In this document: one piece after another, positions 5,325 through 11,585 of the stretch
How positions within the stretch are numbered: the stretch's first letter is position 1
How the letters are laid out: each line of letters opens with the position of its first letter
NCBI GenBank assembly: GCA_023419875.1
Contig: JAEZXM010000440.1
Location: 1-11,585 of the forward strand
Reading direction: 5' to 3'
From: Pseudomonadota bacterium
GTDB taxonomy: Bacteria > Myxococcota > Myxococcia > Myxococcales > Anaeromyxobacteraceae
DNA: 11,585 nucleotides
Notes under the pieces: model-generated
What the model saw: the letters and a program-made list of their open reading frames with translations, nothing else
Told to the model about the DNA's origin: nothing
Database searches by the model: none
Program-made: the position numbers and the translations under genes

Positions 5325-6598
5325 TGAGTGCCGCCGAGCTTCTGGCCCCGCCCCAGGACCACGGCCTCCTCCGGTTCATCACCTGCGGCTCCGTGGACGA
5401 CGGCAAGAGCACGCTCATCGGGCGGCTCCTCGTGGACACGCGATCGGTCCTCGCCGACGCGCTCTCGGCCATCGAGCGGACCTCGAAGCGCCGCGGCCTC
5501 GAGACCGTGGACCTCTCGCTCCTCACCGACGGCCTCCAGGCCGAGCGCGAGCAGGGGATCACCATCGACGTCGCCCACCGCTACTTCTCGACCGGCACCC
5601 GCAAGTACATCATCGCCGACGCGCCCGGGCACGAGCAGTACACGCGCAACATGGTGACCGCCGGCTCCACCGCCCACCTCGCGGTGATCCTCGTGGACGC
5701 GCGCAAGGGCGTGCTCACCCAGACCCGGCGCCACTCGTACATCGCGCACGAGCTCGGGATCCCGCACCTCGTGATCGCCGTGAACAAGATGGACCTGGTG
5801 GACTTCTCCGAGGAGGTGTTCGCCCGCATCGAGCGCGAGTACCGGGAGTTCGCCGGCAAGCTGGGGATCGCCGACGTGCGGTTCATCCCCATCTCCGCCC
5901 TCGCCGGCGACATGGTGGTCGAGCGCGGCCGGCGGCTGGGCTGGTATCGCGGGCCGACGCTCCTCGAGCTGCTCGAGCGCGCGCCGGCGGCGCACACCGA
6001 GGCGCCGGAGCGGTTCCGGCTTCCGGTCCAGTGGGTCTGCCGGCCGCACACCGAGGCGCACCACGACTACCGCGGGATCGCGGGCCGGGTGGAGTCGGGC
6101 GAGGTGGCGGTGGGGGACGAGATCGAGGTGCTGCCGTCGGGCCGCCGGAGCCGCGTGCGGTCGATCCGGCTGGGCGACGTCGCGCTCCAGCGCGCGCGAA
6201 GCGAGCAGTCGGTGACGATCGAGCTCGCGGACGCCGTGGACGTCTCGCGCGGCGACCTCCTCGCCCACGCCGCCGCGGGTCCGGAGCCGACCCGCGCCCT
6301 CGACGCCGTCGTCTGCTGGCTCTCCGAGCGTCCGCTCTCGCGCCAGCGCCGGTACGTGGTGCGCCACACCACCCGGGAGACGCTCGCCCAGGTCCCGGAG
6401 ATCGCCTGGCGCGTGGACCTCACCGCGCTCGCGCACGTCCCGGCCGACACCCTCCAGATGAACGACATCGGGCGGGTGCGGGTGCGGCTCGCCTCGCCCA
6501 TCGCCGCCGATCGCTACGCCGACGACCGGGACACGGGCTCGTTCATCCTCGTGGACGAGGCCACCAACGACACCGTCGCCGCGGGGATGATCCAGTGA
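5324..6598 (+). CDS. cysN: Sulfate adenylyltransferase subunit 1 CysN (GTPase)
   Basis: CysN is the regulatory GTPase whose GTP hydrolysis drives APS formation by CysD. The 424-residue protein shows the translation-factor G domain: G1 GSVDDGKST (22-30), the switch segment EREQGITIDVAHRYF, G3 DAPGH (99-103), G4 NKMD (154-157) and ISAL as G5. Elongation-factor-like beta-barrel domains follow from about 225 to the end. It ends after the barrels with no C-terminal APS kinase (CysC) domain, so it is the stand-alone form rather than the bifunctional NodQ/CysNC type. AAGGAGG lies about ten bases before the ATG, which overlaps the cysD stop by one base. The stop overlaps the GTG start of cysH. Cytoplasmic heterodimer with CysD. 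Confidence 0.96.
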   Translation: MSAAELLAPPQDHGLLRFITCGSVDDGKSTLIGRLLVDTRSVLADALSAIERTSKRRGLETVDLSLLTDGLQAEREQGITIDVAHRYFSTGTRKYIIADAPGHEQYTRNMVTAGSTAHLAVILVDARKGVLTQTRRHSYIAHELGIPHLVIAVNKMDLVDFSEEVFARIEREYREFAGKLGIADVRFIPISALAGDMVVERGRRLGWYRGPTLLELLERAPAAHTEAPERFRLPVQWVCRPHTEAHHDYRGIAGRVESGEVAVGDEIEVLPSGRRSRVRSIRLGDVALQRARSEQSVTIELADAVDVSRGDLLAHAAAGPEPTRALDAVVCWLSERPLSRQRRYVVRHTTRETLAQVPEIAWRVDLTALAHVPADTLQMNDIGRVRVRLASPIAADRYADDRDTGSFILVDEATNDTVAAGMIQ

Positions 6599-7293
6599 GC
6601 TTCTACGCAGAGCTGAAGGACCTCGCCGCCTCGCTCGAGGGCAAGCCGCCCGCCGAGATCCTCGCCGCCGCCGCCGCCCGCCACCCGGGACGGATCGCCC
6701 TCGCCTGCTCCTTCGGCGCCGAGGATTGCCTGCTCGTGGACGCGGTGGCGAGAGCGGGCCTCGCCGTCGAGGTGTTCACGCTCGACACCGGTTACCTCTT
6801 TCCCGAGACCTACGAGCTCTGGAAGCAGCTCGAGGCGCGGTACGGGATCACGATCCGCGCCGAGCGGACGGCGCTGCCGCCCCCGAACCCGGCCGCGCCG
6901 CCGCCCTGGGAGGTGGACCCGGACGCCTGCTGCGAGGCCCGCAAGGTCGTGCCGCTGCGGAACGCGCTCTCCCGGCTCGGCGCCTGGGTGACCGGCATCC
7001 GCCGCGACCAGACCGCCGACCGCGCGAACGCGAAGGTGATCGAGTGGGACGGCCGCTTCGGCCTCGAGAAGGTGAACCCGCTCGCCGCCTGGACCCACGA
7101 CCAGGTCTGGGCCGAGCTCCGCCGGCTCGACGTCCCGGTGAATCCGCTCCACGCCCGCGGCTTCACCAGCATCGGCTGCGCGCCGTGCACGACGCCGGTG
7201 CGACCGGGCGAGGACCCGCGCGCCGGCCGCTGGCGCGGGCGCGAGAAGACCGAGTGCGGGCTGCACCTCCGGCCGTCGGCGGCGAAGGGCTGA
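6595..7293 (+). CDS. cysH: Assimilatory APS reductase (CysH family, 4Fe-4S type)
   Basis: This 232-residue enzyme reduces APS to sulfite with electrons from thioredoxin. It has the modified PP-loop SFGAED (39-44) and TLDTGYLFPETYEL. The paired cysteines of DACCEARKVVPL (Cys112, Cys113) plus GCAPC (Cys195, Cys198) together form the [4Fe-4S] site that separates APS reductases from cluster-free PAPS reductases. Cys221 in the C-terminal ECGLH is the catalytic nucleophile. The start is a GTG overlapping the cysN stop (GTGA); no in-frame ATG lies nearby. As third gene of cysDNH it consumes the APS made by the first two. No APS kinase or sulfite reductase gene lies in the window. APS specificity is inferred from the cysteine pattern and gene context. 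Confidence 0.95.
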   Translation: MSFYAELKDLAASLEGKPPAEILAAAAARHPGRIALACSFGAEDCLLVDAVARAGLAVEVFTLDTGYLFPETYELWKQLEARYGITIRAERTALPPPNPAAPPPWEVDPDACCEARKVVPLRNALSRLGAWVTGIRRDQTADRANAKVIEWDGRFGLEKVNPLAAWTHDQVWAELRRLDVPVNPLHARGFTSIGCAPCTTPVRPGEDPRAGRWRGREKTECGLHLRPSAAKG

Positions 7294-7330
7294 AGGACCG
7301 GAGGACCGGCGATTCGCCCCTCCTCGGGCC

Positions 7331-7351
7331 CGCGCCCGGCTCCCGGGCGCG
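7331..7351 (+). terminator. Hairpin between cysH and the transporter gene
   Basis: CGCGCCCGG (7331-7339) pairs perfectly with CCGGGCGCG (7343-7351) around a three-base loop. It lies 38 bases after the cysH stop and just before the Shine-Dalgarno of the next gene. No U-tract follows, so it may attenuate transcription or protect the cys mRNA rather than fully terminate. Confidence 0.4.
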
Positions 7352-7364
7352 TTAGGAGCGGTCG

Positions 7365-8306
7365 ATGCTCCGGACCGCAGCCCTCACCGCTGCAGCCCTC
7401 GCGTGCTTCGCGGCCAACTCGCTCCTCGCCCGGAGCGCCCTCGGGGCAGGGCTCGCCGATCCGGCGACCTTCACCGCGGTCCGCCTCGCCGCGGGCGCGC
7501 TGGCGCTGCCCCTGATCGCGGCCCTTGCCGGGCGCGGGCGGCCCTCGGGCGGGAGCTGGGGATCGGCGCTGGCGCTGTTCGTCTACGCCGCCGCGTTCTC
7601 CCTCGCGTATCTCCGCATCGGGGCGGGCCCCGGCGCTCTCCTCCTCTTCGCGGCGGTGCAGGCGACCATGCTCGGCTGGAGCATCCTCCACGGCCAGCGG
7701 CCGTCCGCGGTGCAATGGCTCGGGGTCGCGCTCGCCCTCGGCGGCCTCGCGTTCCTGACGCTCCCCGGAGCGCGCGGATCGCTCGGCGCCGTAGACCCGC
7801 TCGGCGCCATGCTGATGCTCTCGGCCGGGGTGGCCTGGGGCGCGTACTCGCTCCGCGGCCGGGCCGCCCGCGATCCGATCGCGACGACGGCCGCGAACTT
7901 CCTGCGCGCCTCGGTGCTCGCGGTCCCGATGGCCCTGGCGCTCGCGCCGCGGCTCGAGGCGCGTCCTTCCGGCATCCTCCTCGCCGTCCTCTCGGGCGCG
8001 CTCGCCTCGGGCGTCGGCTACTCGATCTGGTACGCCGCCGTCCCGCGCCTCGGCGCGACGCGCGCCGCCACGGTGCAGCTCGCGGTTCCGGTGCTCACCG
8101 CGGCGGCGGCCGGGGCGCTCCTCGGCGAGCGCCTCACCGGCCGCCTCGCCCTGTCCGCGGTGGCGATCCTCGGCGGCATCGCGCTCTCCATGCGCCCGGC
8201 GAGCGCCGGCCGCACGCTCCTCCTCCGTACGACCGCTCGCCCGGGACACGGGGCACTCGCGCCACCCGCCGGCCGTGCTCACCCTTCCGCCGGGAGGAAA
8301 GCATGA
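7365..8306 (+). CDS. EamA/DMT-family membrane transporter
   Basis: This 313-residue integral membrane protein has the tandem-repeat layout of the drug/metabolite transporter superfamily, with about ten predicted helices. The first EamA half spans about 5-133 (FAANSLLARSAL, FTAVRLAAGALALP, AVQWLGVALALGGLAFL). The second spans about 146-285 (LSAGVAWGAYSLRGRAA, SGVGYSIWYAAVPRLGATRAATVQLAVPVLTAAAGA-like stretch, then GERLTGRLALSAVAILGGIALS). The substrate cannot be deduced; relatives export amino acids, metabolites or drugs. AGGAG sits six bases before the ATG. After the last helix there is an atypical Pro/Arg/His-rich tail of about 25 residues, overlapping the ribosome-binding site of the following gene. 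The stop overlaps that gene's ATG, so the two are co-translated. Linkage to cysDNH is possible but a hairpin intervenes. Confidence 0.88.
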   Translation: MLRTAALTAAALACFAANSLLARSALGAGLADPATFTAVRLAAGALALPLIAALAGRGRPSGGSWGSALALFVYAAAFSLAYLRIGAGPGALLLFAAVQATMLGWSILHGQRPSAVQWLGVALALGGLAFLTLPGARGSLGAVDPLGAMLMLSAGVAWGAYSLRGRAARDPIATTAANFLRASVLAVPMALALAPRLEARPSGILLAVLSGALASGVGYSIWYAAVPRLGATRAATVQLAVPVLTAAAAGALLGERLTGRLALSAVAILGGIALSMRPASAGRTLLLRTTARPGHGALAPPAGRAHPSAGRKA

Positions 8307-8536
8307 AGAAGACCGTTTGGCTGGCTGCGCTCCTCGCCGCGCTGGGGCTCGCGTGCCGGGAGACGAGGCAGGAAGCGCAGGACACGGGCAGCGCCGCTCG
8401 CGAGGAGACCGAGGAGGCCGCGGAGGAGACGAAGGAGGCCACCGGCTCCGCCGCCGAAGAGGTCAAGGAAGCGGCGGAGGAGGCCGGAGAGGAGACGAAG
8501 GACACTGCGGAGGACGTGAAGGACGAGGTGGACTGA
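8303..8536 (+). CDS. Small acidic helical lipoprotein (77 aa)
   Basis: A signal peptide (MKKTVWLAALLAALGLA) is followed by Cys18; L14-G15-L16-A17-C18 satisfies the permissive lipobox pattern. The mature part is almost only Ala, Glu, Lys, Thr, Asp and Gly in repeating EEAAEETKEA-like units, with no aromatic residues. It should form one amphipathic, strongly acidic helix or remain disordered, resembling small LEA-like or YtxH-like stress proteins, but low complexity makes homology claims unsafe. GGAGG lies five bases upstream of the ATG, which overlaps the transporter stop. The precise RBS and lipobox support a real gene. A role in envelope stress or membrane shielding is speculation. The gene faces a convergent gene across a hairpin. 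Confidence 0.78.
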   Translation: MKKTVWLAALLAALGLACRETRQEAQDTGSAAREETEEAAEETKEATGSAAEEVKEAAEEAGEETKDTAEDVKDEVD

Positions 8537-8570
8537 GAAGCGCTGCGCGCGGACGAAGCGAGAGCGGCCG

Positions 8571-8606
8571 TGCCGCCCCTGCCCCGGCGCGTCGAGCGCC
8601 GGGGCA
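8571..8606. repeat. 36-nt dispersed hairpin element, copy 1 (bidirectional terminator candidate)
   Basis: The element consists of TGCCGCC, two bases, then an 11-bp perfect stem TGCCCCGGCGC/GCGCCGGGGCA with loop GTCGA (stem-loop 8580-8606). It matches 11112-11147 at 35 of 36 positions. It lies between convergent genes, 17 bases beyond the stop of the minus-strand lipoprotein gene and 34 bases after the plus-strand stop. No U-tract is present on either side. Confidence 0.7.
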
Positions 8607-8623
8607 ACGGGGGTGCCGGCGCT

Positions 8624-9766
8624 TCACCGGATGACGACGCGCACGCCGTCCGTCCCGTGGAAGCGCCGGCCGTCGAACGTCCGACCGGCCAGGGTGACCT
8701 CGCGCGTTTCGGGCCCGAGCTCGAGCGCAGCCGTGACGAAGTGGGCGACGAAGTCGTCGCGCCCGTCCCCGTCCACGTCCTCGATGCTCGCGCGCGGCGC
8801 GCCCTGGGAGTTCCGCTCCACCGGCGCACCGGCGAACCAGACCGACGCGGGATCCACGAGCGCGGCGTCGAACGCTTCGCTCCCCAGCACCGCCACCACC
8901 GTGGACCCCTCCGAGCCCACCGGTATCGTCGGCATGGCGTCTCCGGGCTTCACCTCGATCCGCACCTCCACGATCTCCTGCTCGGGCGGAGCGCCGCCGC
9001 AGCCCAGCACGAACGGCCGGTAGTCGCTCCCCCACGGCGGGAAGGACGTGTCGCCGAAGCAGCGCGCGGCGGCGGGCCAGTCGTTCACGTCGACGTCACA
9101 GACCGTGAGGAGGCGGATGGAGAACTGCATCCGGAGGGTCTCCCCCGCCGCCCTCAGGACGTCGCGCGGGTCCTTGCGCGTGTAGGGATGCCACAGCTCG
9201 ACGGTGGTCTCTCCATCGCCGAACGCGATCACCGCGCCGCCGTCCGAGGTCCCGGGAGGCGCCTCGGGCGGCGGCTCGGTGTCCAGGTAGGAGCAGAGCG
9301 CCGGATGATCGTCGATGACGCACTCCTCGTAGAAGTCGTCGGCGAACTGCTGGAAGCCGAACCGATCCCAGGAGTAGAGCAGGGCGTCGTCCCCGGCCGA
9401 GAGGCTCGCGCTGTCGTCGCCGTCGAGGTAGACGACGTGGCTCTGTGCGAACTGCGAGGTGTTCGCGCCCAGCCGGAACGACACGTACAGGTTCGTGTCG
9501 TCGCTCAGGGCGCGGATCTCGGCCGGCACGACCGCGTCCGGTCCATCCGTGAGCTCGGGCAACGCCGCCGCGAACCGCACGCTCACCGCGCCGTCCCACT
9601 CGCCTGGCGACAGGACGCCGTCCACCGCCGGCGTACCGCACGCAGCGTGAACCGGCGCGACCACGAGCGACGCGGCCGCCTCCGAGGAGTCCAGCGGATC
9701 CGGGGAAGAGCCTTCGCCGCAGGCTGCCGAGAAGAGCAGCGCAACCAGGCACGTTGCACGTCGCAT
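8624..9766 (-). CDS. Secreted lipoprotein with CBM9/DOMON-like and IKPG-type domains
   Basis: This 380-residue protein begins with a signal peptide and lipobox (FSAAC, Cys16) followed by a Ser/Asp-rich linker. Residues about 46-230 resemble the CBM9/DOMON-like sandwich found in extracellular binding proteins: VDGVLSPGEWDGAVSVRF, IRALSDDTNLYVSFRL, VVYLDGDDSASLSAGDDALL. The last about 115 residues match a recurrent secreted-protein domain: VRIEVKPGD, VVAVLGSEAFDAALVDPASVWF, the calcium-loop-like EDVDGDGRDDFVAHF, LAGRTFDGRRFHGTDGVRV. Eight cysteines beyond the lipobox could pair. It is probably anchored to the outer membrane and binds a ligand; which ligand is unknown. The frame extends further upstream, but GGGAGGG six bases before the ATG at 9766 fixes the start. 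It lies 86 bases after the protease gene on the same strand. Confidence 0.82.
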   Translation of the reverse strand: MRRATCLVALLFSAACGEGSSPDPLDSSEAAASLVVAPVHAACGTPAVDGVLSPGEWDGAVSVRFAAALPELTDGPDAVVPAEIRALSDDTNLYVSFRLGANTSQFAQSHVVYLDGDDSASLSAGDDALLYSWDRFGFQQFADDFYEECVIDDHPALCSYLDTEPPPEAPPGTSDGGAVIAFGDGETTVELWHPYTRKDPRDVLRAAGETLRMQFSIRLLTVCDVDVNDWPAAARCFGDTSFPPWGSDYRPFVLGCGGAPPEQEIVEVRIEVKPGDAMPTIPVGSEGSTVVAVLGSEAFDAALVDPASVWFAGAPVERNSQGAPRASIEDVDGDGRDDFVAHFVTAALELGPETREVTLAGRTFDGRRFHGTDGVRVVIR

Positions 9767-9852
9767 GGATGTCCCTCCCGCCGCCAGCTTGGCCGCGGGT
9801 CGAGGGCAGTTCAAGGGTTTCCGAGCCCGAGCGCCGTCCTCCTCACATCCCC

Positions 9853-10998
9853 TCACACCGCCTCGCGCGTCCGCAGCTCCACGCGCCTGGGGTGCTGGCT
9901 CGCTTCCAGCTCGCTGAGCTGGAGCCCGCGCGCGACGTCGAGCTGCGTGAGGATCCCGCTCGGCACGCCGCCCTCCACGACGGGCAGCGCCCGCACGCCC
10001 GCCTCCTCGAACCGGCGCAGGGCGCGCGACACCTCCTCGTCGGCCTCGAGCGGCGTCACGCGGCGGATCACGTTCTCGACGGGGGTGCGCCGGCGTTCCT
10101 CGACCGGGACCTTCTGCACGTCCTCGAGCCCCACCACCCCCAGGACGTCCCCCATCGCTCCGACCGGGAACGCCGTCCGCTGCTCCCGGAGCATCCGCTC
10201 GGCCACCTCGAAGACGGGGGTGGACGGGTGGACGGGTTCCGGCCGCCAGACCACGAGATCCCGGACCCGCAGGTGCCCGAGCACCGCCCGGACGAGCACG
10301 CCCCGGCTCTCCGACTCCGCGCCCAGGTAGACGAAGAAGGCGATCACCAGGAGGAAGATGTTGGCGGACAGGAAGCCGAGGATCGCGAACAGGATCGCGA
10401 AGACCTTTCCCGCCCCGGCCGCCGCGCGCGTCGCGCGGAGCATCCCCATGCGTCCGACGAGCGCGGCGCGCAGGATGCGCCCGCCGTCCATCGGGAATGC
10501 GGGGAGGAGGTTGAACACGCCCAGGAGGACGTTCAGGTAGGCGAGCTGCGCGAGCGTGAAGTCCAGGTTGAACCAGGGCGTGCCCGCGAGCGCCCGGTAG
10601 AGCAGCCAGAAGCCGAGCCCGAGGGCGAGGCTCGTCGCCGGGCCGGCGAGCGCCATCACCGCCTCGGCGCGCGCGCCCCGCGGCGGCTCCGAGATCTGGG
10701 ACACCCCGCCGATCATGAGGAGGGTGATGTCCCGGACCTGCCCGCCCCGGCGGAGCGCGTAGATCGAGTGCGCGAGCTCGTGGACGAGCACGGAGAGGAA
10801 GAGCCCGAGCGCCACGACCAGGCCCCAGAGGAACGGGGAGCCGGCGAGCCGGTCGGCGGGGATGCCGGCCATGCGGGCGGCCTCCCGGTACACGCGGCCG
10901 AAGGCGAACGCCAGGAGCGGCAGCACCAGGAGAAACGTCACGTGGATGCGGATGGGAATGCCTGCGATGCTTCCGATGCGGATCGCCCCACGGTCCAT
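9853..10998 (-). CDS. Site-2 protease family zinc metalloprotease with CBS domains
   Basis: This 381-residue polytopic membrane protein belongs to the M50 site-2 protease family, which cut substrates within the membrane. The zinc site is HELAH (73-77) in a transmembrane helix, with the third ligand Asp171 in NLLPAFPMDGGR. GGVSQISEPP (98-106) and LAGPATSL (118-125) are typical of the CBS-carrying SpoIVFB-like branch. Four to six helices fill residues 1-226. Two CBS motifs follow, about 244-300 (VRDLVVWRPEPVHPSTPVFEVAERML) and about 306-365 (ALPVVEGGVPSGILTQLDVARG). These often bind adenine nucleotides and gate activity. The ATG at 10998 has GGGAGG just upstream; the longer open frame runs through the hairpin and paralog B and is rejected. 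The substrate is unknown; anti-sigma factors are common substrates in the wider family. Confidence 0.93.
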   Translation of the reverse strand: MDRGAIRIGSIAGIPIRIHVTFLLVLPLLAFAFGRVYREAARMAGIPADRLAGSPFLWGLVVALGLFLSVLVHELAHSIYALRRGGQVRDITLLMIGGVSQISEPPRGARAEAVMALAGPATSLALGLGFWLLYRALAGTPWFNLDFTLAQLAYLNVLLGVFNLLPAFPMDGGRILRAALVGRMGMLRATRAAAGAGKVFAILFAILGFLSANIFLLVIAFFVYLGAESESRGVLVRAVLGHLRVRDLVVWRPEPVHPSTPVFEVAERMLREQRTAFPVGAMGDVLGVVGLEDVQKVPVEERRRTPVENVIRRVTPLEADEEVSRALRRFEEAGVRALPVVEGGVPSGILTQLDVARGLQLSELEASQHPRRVELRTREAV

Positions 10999-11111
10999 CC
11001 CGCCTCCCGCCGACCGCGCGGAGAACGCGGCCCCGGCCAGGAAGATGGGGACGTCGGAGGGTCCGGGCTCGCCTGGCCCCGGCACGGCAGGAGGAGCGTC
11101 GGCTCGACCCC

Positions 11112-11148
11112 TGCCGCCGCTGCCCCGGCGCGTCGAGCGCCGGGGCAG
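11112..11148. repeat. 36-nt dispersed hairpin element, copy 2 (terminator of paralog B)
   Basis: The stem here is 12 bp (CTGCCCCGGCGC, 11120-11131, with 11137-11148) around loop GTCGA. It is the same sequence as 8571-8606 with one difference, at 11119. On the minus strand the hairpin begins four bases after the paralog B stop, in the same orientation relative to its minus-strand gene as copy 1. It is a likely terminator, although no U-tract follows. Confidence 0.7.
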
Positions 11149-11152
11149 GGAG

Positions 11153-11512
11153 TCACGCGGCCCGCTCGCCCGCCGCAGGGGTCTTCGTGGTCGCCGTCCG
11201 GAGGACGTACGACGCACCGTCCGGCGTGCGGAACGTGAAGCCGGTGATCCGGTCACCGCGGGTCCGTCCCAGCGCCCCGAGCGTGGCCTCGATCTCGTGC
11301 GCCAGCGTCGCGGGCACGCCCAGCTCCTCCAGCGTGCGCGCTTCGCGCGTGGTGTTCACCGGCGTCAGCCGCTCGGCCCGGACGCCGGCGCCGCGCCGGC
11401 CCGGAAGCGCGAACCGCTCGAACTCCGGCTCCGGCACCACGGCGCCGTCCTTCCTGCCGGTGATCTCGTTCATCGCCGCGAACAACCCGAACATCGCCAT
11501 CGTGTCGGTCAT
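11153..11512 (-). CDS. Small protein of unknown family, paralog B
   Basis: This 119-residue protein is homologous to the gene at 3636-3992. Common blocks are VPEPEFERF (26-34), RTLEELGVP (59-67), GDRITGFTFRTP (86-97) and GASYVLRT. The segment between the first two blocks is four residues longer and diverged (PGRRGAGVRAERL). Two ATGs are adjacent, at 11515 and 11512. GGGAG lies five or eight bases upstream respectively. I chose 11512 because the first 31 residues then align without gaps with paralog A; starting at 11515 merely adds one Met. The Thr/Lys/Ala-rich tail after LRT is not conserved. Function is unknown. It is transcribed alone or ahead of the site-2 protease gene, from which a perfect hairpin separates it. 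Confidence 0.76.
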   Translation of the reverse strand: MTDTMAMFGLFAAMNEITGRKDGAVVPEPEFERFALPGRRGAGVRAERLTPVNTTREARTLEELGVPATLAHEIEATLGALGRTRGDRITGFTFRTPDGASYVLRTATTKTPAAGERAA

Positions 11513-11585
11513 CATGTCGACTCCCTTTCCTTTCCAGGTCCCCGTTGACTCCGGGTTCCTTTCGCGAAGGAGAATGCCTCGGGGC
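11513..11585. other. Upstream region of paralog B, cut by the window edge
   Basis: On the minus strand this holds the purine-rich Shine-Dalgarno tract GGAAAGGAAAGGGAG and a short inverted repeat around TTCCTTTCGCGAAGGAG. No -35/-10 pair could be assigned. Confidence 0.3.

Noticed and set aside
6810..8282. Minus-strand open frame of 490 codons across cysH and the transporter
   Set aside because: It crosses two well-supported genes antisense, with Arg/Glu/Gly-rich low-complexity translation.
9754..11238. Long plus-strand open frame of 494 codons
   Set aside because: It lies antisense to the site-2 protease, whose zinc motifs and CBS domains are unmistakable. Its translation is Arg/Glu/Pro/His-rich low complexity typical of antisense GC-rich DNA.
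10999..11256. N-terminal extension of the site-2 protease
   Set aside because: It would read through the 36-nt hairpin element and into paralog B; the ATG at 10998 has a good ribosome-binding site and matches the usual family start.

Overview
The window is very GC-rich (roughly 70% by eye), with strong G/C third positions and long antisense open frames. The gene content (ECF sigma factor with a zinc anti-sigma factor, exported Msr enzymes, secreted lipoproteins, a CBS-fused site-2 protease) fits a myxobacterium, most plausibly an Anaeromyxobacter-like Myxococcota. The taxonomic placement is inference from style and content, not from a marker gene.

Left block (1-2255): a minus-strand ECF sigma factor is translationally coupled to the start of a zinc-binding anti-sigma factor cut by the left edge. 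Divergently transcribed are overlapping msrB and msrA, both with N-terminal export signals. The short divergent intergenic region holds a GGTTAC-N10-GTAACC palindrome. Each arm is followed, 15 or 16 nt outward, by CGTAT. I read this as back-to-back ECF-type promoters, so the sigma factor may drive both itself and extracytoplasmic methionine-sulfoxide repair.

Middle-left (2256-4364): four hairpins share one loop sequence. They are followed by a PhnB/VOC-family gene (minus), a 57-residue membrane protein (minus), and a small protein of unknown family (minus, paralog A) with a strong terminator-like hairpin. An intergenic region carries the cys promoter.

Middle (4365-7293): cysD-cysN-cysH overlap end to end and encode assimilatory sulfate activation to APS and direct APS reduction to sulfite. 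There is no cysC, and CysH has the full iron-sulfur cysteine set, so the PAPS step appears to be bypassed. A good promoter overlapped by an 8-bp inverted repeat lies so close to the ATG that the mRNA could be leaderless.

Right (7365-11585): an EamA-type transporter overlaps a small acidic lipoprotein gene on the plus strand. Convergent to these on the minus strand lie a two-domain secreted lipoprotein, a site-2 protease with CBS domains, and paralog B, a second copy of the unknown small-protein family. A 36-nt hairpin element occurs twice, each time just after the stop codon of a minus-strand gene.

The strongest candidates for new biology are the ECF/anti-sigma/Msr module with its symmetric promoter and the paralogous small-protein family. 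No mobile element, CRISPR array, tRNA or rRNA was seen.
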